64,000 nt of DNA from Deltaproteobacteria bacterium CG11_big_fil_rev_8_21_14_0_20_47_16. Lineage in GTDB: Bacteria > UBA10199 > GCA-002796325 > 1-14-0-20-47-16. Below are positions 7,734 to 15,577 of the stretch, piece by piece. The notes under the pieces were generated by a model. The model ran no database searches, was not told the DNA's origin, and saw only the letters and a list, made by a program, of their open reading frames with translations. The position numbers and the translations under genes are program-made. The stretch is from contig PCXA01000001.1 of NCBI GenBank assembly GCA_002796325.1, forward strand, positions 124,001 to 188,000. Reading direction: 5' to 3'. Every line of letters begins with the position of its first letter. The first letter of the stretch is position 1.

Positions 7734-10496
7734 ATGATTTTGCGTATATTATTTAAATGGTGCATCGTTGCCCTACTTGTTTTTTGTGCAGCATTTCCGG
7801 CAGCAGCACAGACAGACGAGAAGCCTCGGGCCAGTCTTCATGATTCTCGCCTGGAGGGTTTGCCGATTGCTGAAATCAAGGTTGAGGGGCTTCATCACAT
7901 TTCGTTGAGCCGAGTTTTGGGTCTATTCCCTTGTAAAGTAGGTGATCGCTTTACGAATTCATGCATTGAAACGGCAAAGCGTTACTTAGAAGAATGGCAT
8001 GTTTTTGATAGTATTAAATTTTCAGAAGTATCTGCAACTGATGGTGTGCACATATTGCTTGTTGTAAGAGAGTCTTTGTTAGTAGGTACAATCGATCTGA
8101 CTGGTAACTACCCCTTTCTGGAACAGCGGTTGAGTAAACGTATTTCACTTCGTCCTGGGAGCACCTTTACAAAAGAAGATGGTGAGGCTCAGACAAAGAA
8201 GTTGGAGCTCATTTTCACAAGAGCGGGTTATGAATCACCTCTTGCTGAATTATCAACCACCTACAATATGGAACAAAACGATCTGCAGCTTACCTACCAT
8301 ATTCATAAAGGTCGTCGAATTACATTGGGTACATTGGCAGTAGTTGGCAACAAGGCCATCCCCTATGGTCGTTTCTTATCTGTCTTTAGTCCGTTTAAAA
8401 CATACTCGGTCACACATCGTCGTGATGCTATTCATAAGTTGGTCGATCTATATCGAAGTAAGGGCTATTTGCGCGCTCGCGTTAAAGTTGTTGAAGAGGT
8501 TTTTGATAAGAATACAGCGAAAATGAATGTTACTGTTAAGGTAAACGAGGGTCCCCATGTTGTAGTTCATATTGTAGGAAATAGAGGTGTTAGTAATGCA
8601 AGTCTCAAGCGTGTGATGACTTTGCGTGCAGATGGTAGCTATGACGAGGCTACATTAGAGGACAGTACTAATAATATCCTTAAGCTATATAATTCTCGAG
8701 GATATGATCAGGCAACGGTCACAACAGATAAGAAGGAAGTGAAGAGTGGTGAGATTGTTGTTACTTTTGATATCCATGAAGGGCCAAAGTCGATTGTTTA
8801 CGCTGTCAACTTTTCGGGAAATGGTAAGATTTCTGGAGGAAAGCTTAGAAAGCAAATTCTTACTCGACCGTTGTCATTGTTTAGTCAGGGCGATCTAGAT
8901 TTTCATAAAACCCGCATCGATCGTCTTGTAATGCTTAACTATTATAAGAGCCTTGGATTTGAGACTATTGAAATTGCTCCACCCGACGTCATCGCTGTTC
9001 CGAATGAGCGGCATCAATTTAATGTCAACTTTGACATTACTGAAGGGCCACAGACAATTGTGAAGCAGGTTGATGTTGTTGGTGTTGATGAAAAATTAAT
9101 CGATCCAATGCTAAAGCTGTTGTCCAATAAGGCAGGTCAGCCATTTAACCCCTTCGTCATGGAGGTCGATAGCAACTTGGTCTTAGAGTTTCTGAAGGAC
9201 AATGGTTACCCTTATGCCACCGTTGTTGAAAGTGACCGCATATCGGTTGATGGTGAGCATGTAATTGTCCGATATACCGTTAATCCGGGTGTTTTGGTTA
9301 AGATTGGTGAAGTATTGTTGGTGGGCAACACTTTGACAAGCCAGCATGCTGTACGTGGTTCAATGGAAATCAAAAATGGTCAGATATATAGCGCTCAAAA
9401 GATCATTGATAGTGAGTTTGCTTTACGTCGTCTGGGTGTTTTTCAAAACGTTCGCATTGAGCAAATGGGCCTAGCTGATAAAAGTAGTTTGGTACACTTG
9501 GTTGTGCGTATGGAAGAGCGCCGTCCGCTAGTTGTCGACTTAGGTTTTGGATTTCAGACTGACGATTTATACACAGGATCACTTACATTTACGAATTTCA
9601 ATGCGTTTGGCTGGGCCAAGCGCATTGGTTTAAGGTTGGTTGGTGGACAGCGATTGTCCCGCGGTGAAATTACTTGGACAGATCCAAGATTTTTTAACAG
9701 TGATCTGCAGTGGACGGTTAATGGCTTGGTTCAATATGTGCGTCTCCCCTTCTTTGATTTTATCCAACCTAGCGGCGGCACCAGTTTCTTTAGGCGCTTT
9801 CATCGGACTAGCTTTATGGCACGCTACCAAATGGATGATAACTACTTTTTAAGCGGTGATAGTAGTCAGGCATCTGTTTCAGGAGTTCGTAATAATCTCC
9901 TATCCAAAATCTCATTCTCGACGACCTATGATCGACGTAATAATTTTGGCAATCCAACAAAGGGCTTCTATTTGATGGGGGCTGTTGATCTAGTGAATGA
10001 AATTAAGGGCCAACAGGCCAACTTTTTCAAATTCCGTGCAGGACTAGGTCATTACGCTGAAGTATTTGATTACTTTATCATTACAAACGATTTGCGCTTT
10101 AATCGCATTGAAACCATTGGAAGTAATGTGAGTGTTCCGGGTAACGAGCGCTTCTTTCTTGGTGGTGATACAACAATTCGAGGATTTTCTCTTTTTGCAA
10201 TTGGTCCGCGCTCAAGTACGGGTGTTCCGTTGGGCGGCAATTTAAGCTGGATTCATAATATTGAAATAAAGGGGCGCATGACAGACTCACTCCAGTGGGC
10301 TGTGTTTCACGATATGGGTAGTTTGAGTGATACCTGGAGTCAGATTAACCTCTCTACGTTTAAGCAGAGTATTGGGCCTGGCCTGCGTATCATGACCCCT
10401 GTAGGTCCTGTTAAATTGGATTATGGTTTTGTAATTGACCGGCAACCTGGTGAGGATTTTGGCCGCTTTCACTTCTTATTCGGTAACGTCTTTTAA
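7734..10496 (+). CDS. Omp85 family outer-membrane assembly protein with about seven POTRA repeats
   Basis: 920 residues with a signal peptide (about 1-25, ending AAAQ). POTRA-like repeats can be counted at about 43-110, 113-188, 190-266, 268-345, 347-440, 445-520 and 523-600, each starting with a strand such as IAEIKVEG, LGTLAVVGN, VVVHIVGN, KQVDVVG or IGEVLLVGN. The C-terminal 320 residues form the barrel, with the Omp85 lid motif GGDTTIRGF and a final strand ending in phenylalanine. It is a BamA or TamA homologue. The tamB neighbour favours TamA, but TamA has three POTRAs and BamA five, so neither name fits exactly. The 3' end overlaps the opposite-strand gene by 4 bases. Confidence 0.9.
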   Translation: MILRILFKWCIVALLVFCAAFPAAAQTDEKPRASLHDSRLEGLPIAEIKVEGLHHISLSRVLGLFPCKVGDRFTNSCIETAKRYLEEWHVFDSIKFSEVSATDGVHILLVVRESLLVGTIDLTGNYPFLEQRLSKRISLRPGSTFTKEDGEAQTKKLELIFTRAGYESPLAELSTTYNMEQNDLQLTYHIHKGRRITLGTLAVVGNKAIPYGRFLSVFSPFKTYSVTHRRDAIHKLVDLYRSKGYLRARVKVVEEVFDKNTAKMNVTVKVNEGPHVVVHIVGNRGVSNASLKRVMTLRADGSYDEATLEDSTNNILKLYNSRGYDQATVTTDKKEVKSGEIVVTFDIHEGPKSIVYAVNFSGNGKISGGKLRKQILTRPLSLFSQGDLDFHKTRIDRLVMLNYYKSLGFETIEIAPPDVIAVPNERHQFNVNFDITEGPQTIVKQVDVVGVDEKLIDPMLKLLSNKAGQPFNPFVMEVDSNLVLEFLKDNGYPYATVVESDRISVDGEHVIVRYTVNPGVLVKIGEVLLVGNTLTSQHAVRGSMEIKNGQIYSAQKIIDSEFALRRLGVFQNVRIEQMGLADKSSLVHLVVRMEERRPLVVDLGFGFQTDDLYTGSLTFTNFNAFGWAKRIGLRLVGGQRLSRGEITWTDPRFFNSDLQWTVNGLVQYVRLPFFDFIQPSGGTSFFRRFHRTSFMARYQMDDNYFLSGDSSQASVSGVRNNLLSKISFSTTYDRRNNFGNPTKGFYLMGAVDLVNEIKGQQANFFKFRAGLGHYAEVFDYFIITNDLRFNRIETIGSNVSVPGNERFFLGGDTTIRGFSLFAIGPRSSTGVPLGGNLSWIHNIEIKGRMTDSLQWAVFHDMGSLSDTWSQINLSTFKQSIGPGLRIMTPVGPVKLDYGFVIDRQPGEDFGRFHFLFGNVF

Positions 10497-11344
10497 TGCA
10501 CAGGCGGTCTATTTTGATTATCTTTATGGTTAAGTTGCTTAATGATGGTTTGTGAGAAACTATCTTCTTGTCCTGGTTGATGGTCCTGGTTGTCCAGTGT
10601 GTTCATTACATAGAGCATTCTATAAATAGCAGTACCGTTGGTCATGACGCCCACTAAGCAAACCGCACAAATTGGAAGTAGTGGGAATGGTGTATAACCG
10701 AGCTTGATCATAAAGAAATCGACAATAGGTTGTAAAATCCCAGACACTCCCAAGTATACAATTCGTTCTGGTCGCTGCATTGTGCCCTCTTTGCATGCGA
10801 TACCAATGCCTTCAGCGCGTGCGCGTGTATAGCTAACTGCCATGGAGCCTATAATTGAGGCCAATACGAAATAGAGGACCCAACTGTCTCTGAAATAAAC
10901 AGCCAGTCCAATCATGACAATTCCCTCGCCAAATCGGTCCATGACTGAGTCAAAGAATGAGCCAGATTTGCTGCTTTGGCCGGTGATACGTGCAACCTTT
11001 CCATCCATCATGTCAAAAGTTGCTGCCCAGACCATTGCCCATCCCGCATAGCCAAATAGGCCCTTGGCAAAAAGGTATGCAGGGAGAACGTTAATAACTG
11101 TGCCCACAAAGGTAATGATGTTGGGGGACATTCGCATTCCAACCAGGAGTCGAGCGGCAGGATCGTTTAGCCAATACCAATATTCTTTGAAAAACGCGGA
11201 TAGCATTTTAGAATTATGGCGTGACGTAACCTCTTCCGGAACTGGGTGACGTTCGCGTGTGGCTGCAAAATAAAAAATAGTAATGAGGAATAGCGTGTTA
11301 ATGGCAAGTATCGGAATGATGGTTACCCAGATGCTGTTTGACAT
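10493..11344 (-). CDS. CDP-alcohol phosphatidyltransferase
   Basis: Integral membrane enzyme that replaces CMP of a CDP-diacylglycerol with an alcohol. The complete family motif DG-x2-AR-x8-G-x3-D-x3-D is present in DGKVARITGQSSKSGSFFD followed by SVMD. Several hydrophobic segments flank it. The later segment RARAEGIGIACKEGTMQRPER resembles phosphatidylinositol-phosphate synthases more than PgsA, so the alcohol may be inositol phosphate or glycerol phosphate (inference). I chose the ATG at 11344, preceded by AAAGGACC, over a 44-residue upstream extension that lacks one. 283 residues. Confidence 0.85.
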   Translation of the reverse strand: MSNSIWVTIIPILAINTLFLITIFYFAATRERHPVPEEVTSRHNSKMLSAFFKEYWYWLNDPAARLLVGMRMSPNIITFVGTVINVLPAYLFAKGLFGYAGWAMVWAATFDMMDGKVARITGQSSKSGSFFDSVMDRFGEGIVMIGLAVYFRDSWVLYFVLASIIGSMAVSYTRARAEGIGIACKEGTMQRPERIVYLGVSGILQPIVDFFMIKLGYTPFPLLPICAVCLVGVMTNGTAIYRMLYVMNTLDNQDHQPGQEDSFSQTIIKQLNHKDNQNRPPVH

Positions 11345-11375
11345 TGTATAGGTCCTTTGGTTTTTGTACCGCCCT

Positions 11376-11403
11376 TCTATAATGAATATACTCTCCACAT
11401 CAA
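11376..11403 (-). promoter_or_regulatory. Promoter of the CDP-alcohol phosphatidyltransferase gene
   Basis: On the minus strand TTGATG (11403-11398), 16 bases, then TATAGA (11381-11376). Predicted start is about 25 bases before the ATG, leaving room for the AAAGGACC ribosome site. Confidence 0.45.
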
Positions 11404-11528
11404 GAAGATTGCGTGCTACATTGCCTCCGTAAGGTGGATCTCGAAGTGCTATGACCCGGTCTATATGAGTCTGCATGGGTCTTTGATTACCAGTTGTTGA
11501 AAAGTGGATCCGCCTATTTTATGTGCGA

Positions 11529-11568
11529 GAAATTGTTTCAAATAACAATGCTTAACGGGAAATTGTTT
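11529..11568 (+). repeat. Direct repeat GAAATTGTTT, 30-base period, upstream of rsmG
   Basis: GAAATTGTTT occurs at 11529-11538 and 11559-11568. The 30-base period is close to three helical turns, so both copies face the same side of the DNA. The first copy continues as CA, making TGTTTCA, the left half of a parS site. This is the only clear structure in the 301-base gap between the phosphatidyltransferase and rsmG, apart from the two promoters. Confidence 0.5.
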
Positions 11569-11597
11569 GACTGAGACGATATAAATACTCTGATGGA

Positions 11598-11603
11598 TAT
11601 AAT
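11598..11603 (+). promoter_or_regulatory. Probable -10 box of rsmG
   Basis: Consensus TATAAT, 42 bases before the rsmG ATG. No good -35 lies 16-18 bases upstream; the nearby direct repeat may bind an activator in its place. Confidence 0.4.
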
Positions 11604-11645
11604 GTATTTAACTGTGTACTTGTTTAAACTTTTAGGAGCATTGGA

Positions 11646-12272
11646 ATGGGTGTTATAATACCTGGCGCTACCGGCGAGCAGTGCGCAAAGTTTGATCAAT
11701 ATTTATCTTTATTATTAAAGTGGAACAGGGTTCATAGTCTAACTGCTATTCGCTCCCCAGATGAAGTGGTGAAACGTCACTTTTTAGAATCCACTTCTGT
11801 TTTGCCCTACATTGTCGGTGCATCTTCGCTGATTGATTTGGGGACTGGTCCGGGTTTTCCTGGTATTCCGTTGGCGATCATGCGTCCCCTTCTTCCTGTC
11901 ACTCTTTTGGACTCTAGCCAAAAGAAGATAACCTTCTGTCAGGAGGTGGCTCGTGTTTGTGCGCTTTCCAATGTGCACCTTACTTCAGAGAGGGCTGAGG
12001 AATATTATAAAAACAATAATAGTCAGAAATACGATGCTGTTGTTTCAAGGGCAACTTGGTCCTTAGAGGACTATCTCCCAATTGCGTCGCACTATGTACA
12101 GCCTAAGAATGGTCGCATAATTGCGTTAAAGGGGCCTAAGTATCATGCAGAGCTAAGTGCTGCTGACCTTGATGCCTGTGGGTTAGGTCCGCCTGAGGTA
12201 CTTCCATTATCCACAGGTGGTGATAGTGAGTCGAACCTTGTAGTGCTTATATTTAAGGCAGTAAAATTGTAA
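11646..12272 (+). CDS. rsmG: 16S rRNA (guanine-527-N7)-methyltransferase RsmG
   Basis: SAM-dependent methyltransferase acting on G527 of 16S rRNA. The family signature is clear: KWNRVHSLTAIRSPDEVVKRHFLES, then the SAM loop LIDLGTGPGFPGIPLAI, then VVSRATWSLEDYLPIA and ALKGPKYHAEL. Length 208, normal. The ATG at 11646 follows AGGAGCA. rsmG often sits next to parA/parB near the replication origin; here parA follows after one opposite-strand gene. mnmG and dnaA are not in the window. Confidence 0.93.
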   Translation: MGVIIPGATGEQCAKFDQYLSLLLKWNRVHSLTAIRSPDEVVKRHFLESTSVLPYIVGASSLIDLGTGPGFPGIPLAIMRPLLPVTLLDSSQKKITFCQEVARVCALSNVHLTSERAEEYYKNNNSQKYDAVVSRATWSLEDYLPIASHYVQPKNGRIIALKGPKYHAELSAADLDACGLGPPEVLPLSTGGDSESNLVVLIFKAVKL

Positions 12273-12273
12273 A

Positions 12274-13074
12274 TTAATCACAGATATTTGTGCCATTTGC
12301 GGGATGGGTTGTCTTTGTGGGAATTCCATCGACCCATGTGCTGCCGCCCCACTTGTAGGATTCAAAAACGGTGCCTGTGCCAACGATGTTGACGGTTACT
12401 GTATATCGGACTTTATGTATACCGTCGCTAAGTGAGTACTTCAGGTTGTCAAGCGTTCCTCCGGTGTGGGTGTAGCACTGACCTGAAATGTTTAGTTTTT
12501 GAACATTTTCTTTGTAATTGCCTTGGAGGATGCAGCGGACATGTCCATTTACTTTATATTCATGACCGCACTCCGACCTCTCATTATAGTTTAGGCCGTC
12601 AATGTTGAGGGTGCTTGGCTCAAAATAAGTATCAGTTTCGCCCGATGTTGATTTAATCTTTTGATAATTGCCATTTGCCGTGAGTTCCAGTTTGCCGCCT
12701 TTACTTCCCATGATGGTTTGAGAATAGGAAAAGTGGCCAGATTCGGTTGAGGCAATTGTATTACTGCTCTTAATGTTTGCTTGGTAGTTAATAAGCTTTG
12801 GTTCAAGTTGTGTAATAATGTGTTTGCCTAGCGCTTCGCCAAGTAGGTCAATTCTAAAATTGTCATTAATATCAATTGGTTGCGTATTATCTTCTGAGGT
12901 GTTGGTTGCTGCTGCCTCGTCCGCGTTGGGTTTGTTTGAGGTGCTTGTTTCCCCTGCTTGTGTCTGCGACACTGAAGTGTTTGTGTCTCCATTGGAGCTG
13001 TTGTTAAACGCGCGACATCCAATTGTCAGGCATAGTGCGCTTATGATGATAAATTTTCGACCAAATAGTGTCAC
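12274..13074 (-). CDS. Hypothetical lipoprotein
   Basis: 266 residues with a lipoprotein signal peptide: basic start, hydrophobic core, lipobox LTIGC with the cysteine at about residue 20. A low-complexity linker rich in Asn, Thr, Ser and Ala follows (about 24-66). The folded part has scattered cysteines (SECGHEYKVNGHVRC, GQCYTHTGG, NICD at the end), suggesting periplasmic disulfides. The start is GTG at 13074 behind AAGGA. No family recognised. It interrupts the usual rsmG-parA adjacency and ends 1 base from the rsmG stop. Confidence 0.7.
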   Translation of the reverse strand: MTLFGRKFIIISALCLTIGCRAFNNSSNGDTNTSVSQTQAGETSTSNKPNADEAAATNTSEDNTQPIDINDNFRIDLLGEALGKHIITQLEPKLINYQANIKSSNTIASTESGHFSYSQTIMGSKGGKLELTANGNYQKIKSTSGETDTYFEPSTLNIDGLNYNERSECGHEYKVNGHVRCILQGNYKENVQKLNISGQCYTHTGGTLDNLKYSLSDGIHKVRYTVTVNIVGTGTVFESYKWGGSTWVDGIPTKTTHPANGTNICD

Positions 13075-13131
13075 GACATATCCTTATCTCCCAGTAGTAT
13101 ATAGAATATTGTCAGTCCTCTCTATTAAAAT

Positions 13132-13147
13132 TGTTTCACGTGAAGCA
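13132..13147. promoter_or_regulatory. parS centromere-like site upstream of parA
   Basis: TGTTTCACGTGAAGCA, one mismatch from the widely conserved chromosomal parS palindrome (TGTTTCACGTGAAACA). It lies 52 bases before parA, between the divergent lipoprotein and parA promoters. It is the expected loading site for the ParB encoded downstream. Confidence 0.88.
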
Positions 13148-13163
13148 ATTTAGCGATTAGCGC

Positions 13164-13192
13164 TTGAATTTTTAATGGAAGAGTCTTAAAAG
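13164..13192 (+). promoter_or_regulatory. Promoter of parA, leaderless type
   Basis: TTGAAT (13164-13169), 17 bases, TAAAAG (13187-13192), then 6 bases and the parA ATG at 13199. No ribosome binding site is present. The element starts 17 bases after the parS site, so ParB spreading could repress it. Confidence 0.55.
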
Positions 13193-13198
13193 CGTTGC

Positions 13199-14032
13199 AT
13201 GGCATATATTCTAGCAGTTAGTAATCAAAAAGGTGGTGTTGGTAAAACAACGACAGCAGTGAATTTGGCTGCCTGTCTTGCAGCTGCAGAGCAGCGCACG
13301 TTGTTGGTGGATTTGGATCCTCAGGGAAATGCCACGAGCGCACTTGGTATTGATAAGACTGCCATTCAATATTCGTCTTACGACGTTTTAGTCGATCAGC
13401 TGCCGGTTGAGCAGGTCGCTATTCGCTCTTCGATTGATTATCTTGATATTTTACCAACGAATACGGAGCTTGTAGGAGCTGAAATTCAGTTAGTTCCAAT
13501 TGCTTCACGTGAAACGCGGTTAAAAGAAGCTCTCCAGGCTATTAAAGATCAATACGCTTATATTATAATAGATTGTCCTCCATCTCTTGGTATTTTGACA
13601 TTGAATGCAATGACGGCCTCAACGGGCGTTTTAATCCCAGTACAGGCTGAGTATTTAGCAATGGAGGGCCTTGCAGATCTTTGTAATACAATAGAGCTTG
13701 TCCAACAACGCCTCAATCCAGAGCTTTATATTGCAGGAATTGTTCTCACAATGCTTGACCCTCGAAACAATCTATCGCGACAAGTTGCAGAAGAGCTTAA
13801 GGGCCACTTTAAGGAGACTGTTTGTCAAACGATGGTGCCCCGCAATGTGCGCCTGTCCGAAGCGCCGAGCCATGGTCTACCGATTATTTTATATGATATT
13901 AAATCGAAAGGGGCGATGAGCTACCTTGAATTGGCGCAAGAAGTCTTAGAACGTACACAACAGCAAGTTCAGGAATTACAAGAGCTTGTAGAACCCCTGG
14001 GGCAAGAGGGAGTAAACGATGCAACCGCGTAA
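13199..14032 (+). CDS. parA: Chromosome partitioning ATPase ParA/Soj
   Basis: Deviant Walker A ATPase that positions the ParB-parS complex. The P-loop is KGGVGKTTTAVNLAA near residue 11; DLDPQGNATSALG and DCPPSLG are the A' and B motifs, and the C-terminal VPRNVRLSEAPSHGLP is typical of chromosomal ParA. Length 277. The ATG follows directly behind the promoter with no SD. It overlaps parB by 14 bases. The coding sequence contains a second parS-like palindrome at 13501. Confidence 0.96.
   Translation: MAYILAVSNQKGGVGKTTTAVNLAACLAAAEQRTLLVDLDPQGNATSALGIDKTAIQYSSYDVLVDQLPVEQVAIRSSIDYLDILPTNTELVGAEIQLVPIASRETRLKEALQAIKDQYAYIIIDCPPSLGILTLNAMTASTGVLIPVQAEYLAMEGLADLCNTIELVQQRLNPELYIAGIVLTMLDPRNNLSRQVAEELKGHFKETVCQTMVPRNVRLSEAPSHGLPIILYDIKSKGAMSYLELAQEVLERTQQQVQELQELVEPLGQEGVNDATA
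13501..13516. promoter_or_regulatory. Second parS-like site inside parA
   Basis: TGCTTCACGTGAAACG shares the core TTCACGTGAA plus 14 of 16 positions with the parS consensus. It lies 369 bases after the first site. Chromosomal parS sites commonly lie within or near parA/parB. Confidence 0.75.
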
Positions 14033-14969
14033 AGCACTTGGAAAAGGATTGGCTTCACTGATTACAACGGGACCGCCAGCTCCGCGACCAGTTCAGGCCG
14101 CCCCCGCACCAATGGCGGTGACAGCGGTTAGGGCTGCTACAGAGATGGCGCCAAAACAGGCGCTGCCTCAAAATGTGGCAATTGATGCTATTGTTCCCAA
14201 TCACTTACAGCCTCGAAAGCATTTTGATGAAGATGCGCTCACTGATTTGGCCAACTCCATTAAGGTCCATGGCGTTATTCAGCCGCTGGTTGTGAATCCA
14301 TTGGAAAATGGCCGCTATGAACTGATTGCGGGCGAACGACGGTGGCGTGCATCAAAGAGGGCTGGATTAACAGAGGTGCCTGTTGTTCTTAAAAAAGTCG
14401 ACAATGAAACATTATTAGAATTGGCAATTATTGAAAATATTCAACGTCAGGATTTGGATGCGCTTGAAGAGGCGAATGCTTACCAGGAATTAATAAATCA
14501 ATTTAATTATTCGCAGGAGCAAGTTGCGGACAAGGTTGGAAAATCCCGGTCTGCAGTTTCAAATAGTTTGCGCCTTTTAAATTTACCAAAATTAATTCAG
14601 GAAGATATTGCTTTGGGTCGTTTATCTGCGGGTCATGCGCGTGCATTATTGGCGCTTGAAAATTTACAGGATCAATTAACCATTAGAGAGCAGGTGCTAC
14701 ATGCACAGCTTTCGGTTAGAGATTTGGAGCGCATGGTTCAATTGAAGCAAAACCGCGCCCCATCTGATTTGGCGGTCATTAAAAAGTCAAAAAGGGAAGT
14801 GGAATTGGCACCACAGTGGAAACAGGTTCAAGAGGATTTGACAATGGCATTGGGTACAAAGGTATTAATTCAGCCAGACAATAGTATGAAGGGTGGAAAA
14901 GTAGTGGTCGAATTTTATTCTGCTCAAGATTTAAGCAGAATTCATGACTTAATTGTTGAACGCACATAA
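14019..14969 (+). CDS. parB: Chromosome partitioning protein ParB/Spo0J
   Basis: Centromere-binding CTPase clamp, 316 residues. It begins with the ParA-stimulating signature RKALGKGLASLI. The N-terminal nuclease-like domain has AIDAIVPNHLQPRKHFDEDAL and the CTP-binding box AGERRWRASKRAGL. ENIQRQDLDALEEANAY precedes the helix-turn-helix that reads parS (QVADKVGKSRSAVSNSLRLL), and a C-terminal dimerisation domain follows. It overlaps parA by 14 bases, so the two proteins are made coupled. Followed by bactofilin after 19 bases. Confidence 0.96.
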   Translation: MQPRKALGKGLASLITTGPPAPRPVQAAPAPMAVTAVRAATEMAPKQALPQNVAIDAIVPNHLQPRKHFDEDALTDLANSIKVHGVIQPLVVNPLENGRYELIAGERRWRASKRAGLTEVPVVLKKVDNETLLELAIIENIQRQDLDALEEANAYQELINQFNYSQEQVADKVGKSRSAVSNSLRLLNLPKLIQEDIALGRLSAGHARALLALENLQDQLTIREQVLHAQLSVRDLERMVQLKQNRAPSDLAVIKKSKREVELAPQWKQVQEDLTMALGTKVLIQPDNSMKGGKVVVEFYSAQDLSRIHDLIVERT

Positions 14970-14988
14970 TAATATCTAAGGGGGTTTT

Positions 14989-15432
14989 ATGTTTGGGAAA
15001 AAAAATGAAATGGTGGCGGGAAATTCAGTTCCATTTAATCAGATGAATGGTCTTTTAGATCGGGGCTGCAGCTTTCGCGGACGCCTTACTTTTGATGGAA
15101 CTGTCCAAATTAATGGTGACTTTGAAGGTGAAATCTTTTCAGATGGCATCCTTGTGGTTGGGCCGGAGGCGCGAATTAATGCCAAGGTCAGTGTAGGAAG
15201 TTTGGTGGTTCACGGTCAGCTTCAGGGTGAGGTAGAGGCCAAGAATCGAATCGAGATGCATGCACCAGCCAAAATTCGGGCTAATATTACCACCCCCAAC
15301 CTAAGTATCGAGGAGGGCGTTCTTTTCTTGGGGCAATGTCATATGGAGCCAGAATCACCTGCCGAAAAGCCGCTTGTGCGGCCTGAGTTGCAGGATGGTA
15401 TATGCGAAGACGACGATGTTCTCGTAATGTGA
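14989..15432 (+). CDS. Bactofilin (polymer-forming cytoskeletal protein)
   Basis: 147 residues. The core (about 25-115) is the right-handed beta-helix of bactofilins, visible as repeated short strands: FRGRLTFDGTVQINGDFEGEIFSDG, ILVVGPEARINAKVSVGSLVVHG, EVEAKNRIEMHAPAKIRANI. The tails are disordered, the C-terminal one acidic. The ATG has a strong AAGGGGG site. In myxobacteria bactofilins anchor ParABS to subpolar scaffolds, and the parA-parB-bactofilin order here suggests the same use (inference). Confidence 0.9.
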   Translation: MFGKKNEMVAGNSVPFNQMNGLLDRGCSFRGRLTFDGTVQINGDFEGEIFSDGILVVGPEARINAKVSVGSLVVHGQLQGEVEAKNRIEMHAPAKIRANITTPNLSIEEGVLFLGQCHMEPESPAEKPLVRPELQDGICEDDDVLVM

Positions 15433-15489
15433 GGATTCCCAAGTTTTAGAAAGCTTCGGCTAAATAGTTCCAAAAACTGTTTCAGACCG

Positions 15490-15519
15490 TTGACGCATTT
15501 TACGCAGACGTGGTAGGTG
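15490..15519 (+). promoter_or_regulatory. Candidate promoter of the F1 ATP synthase operon
   Basis: TTGACG (15490-15495), 18 bases, TAGGTG (15514-15519), about 60 bases before atpF'. The -35 is good, the -10 weak. The 145-base gap after bactofilin holds no gene. Confidence 0.35.
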
Positions 15520-15577
15520 CGCTGCGCTTTTCATCGCATACGCGTGGAAAATATTTCAAACTGCAGAGGGGTACTTA

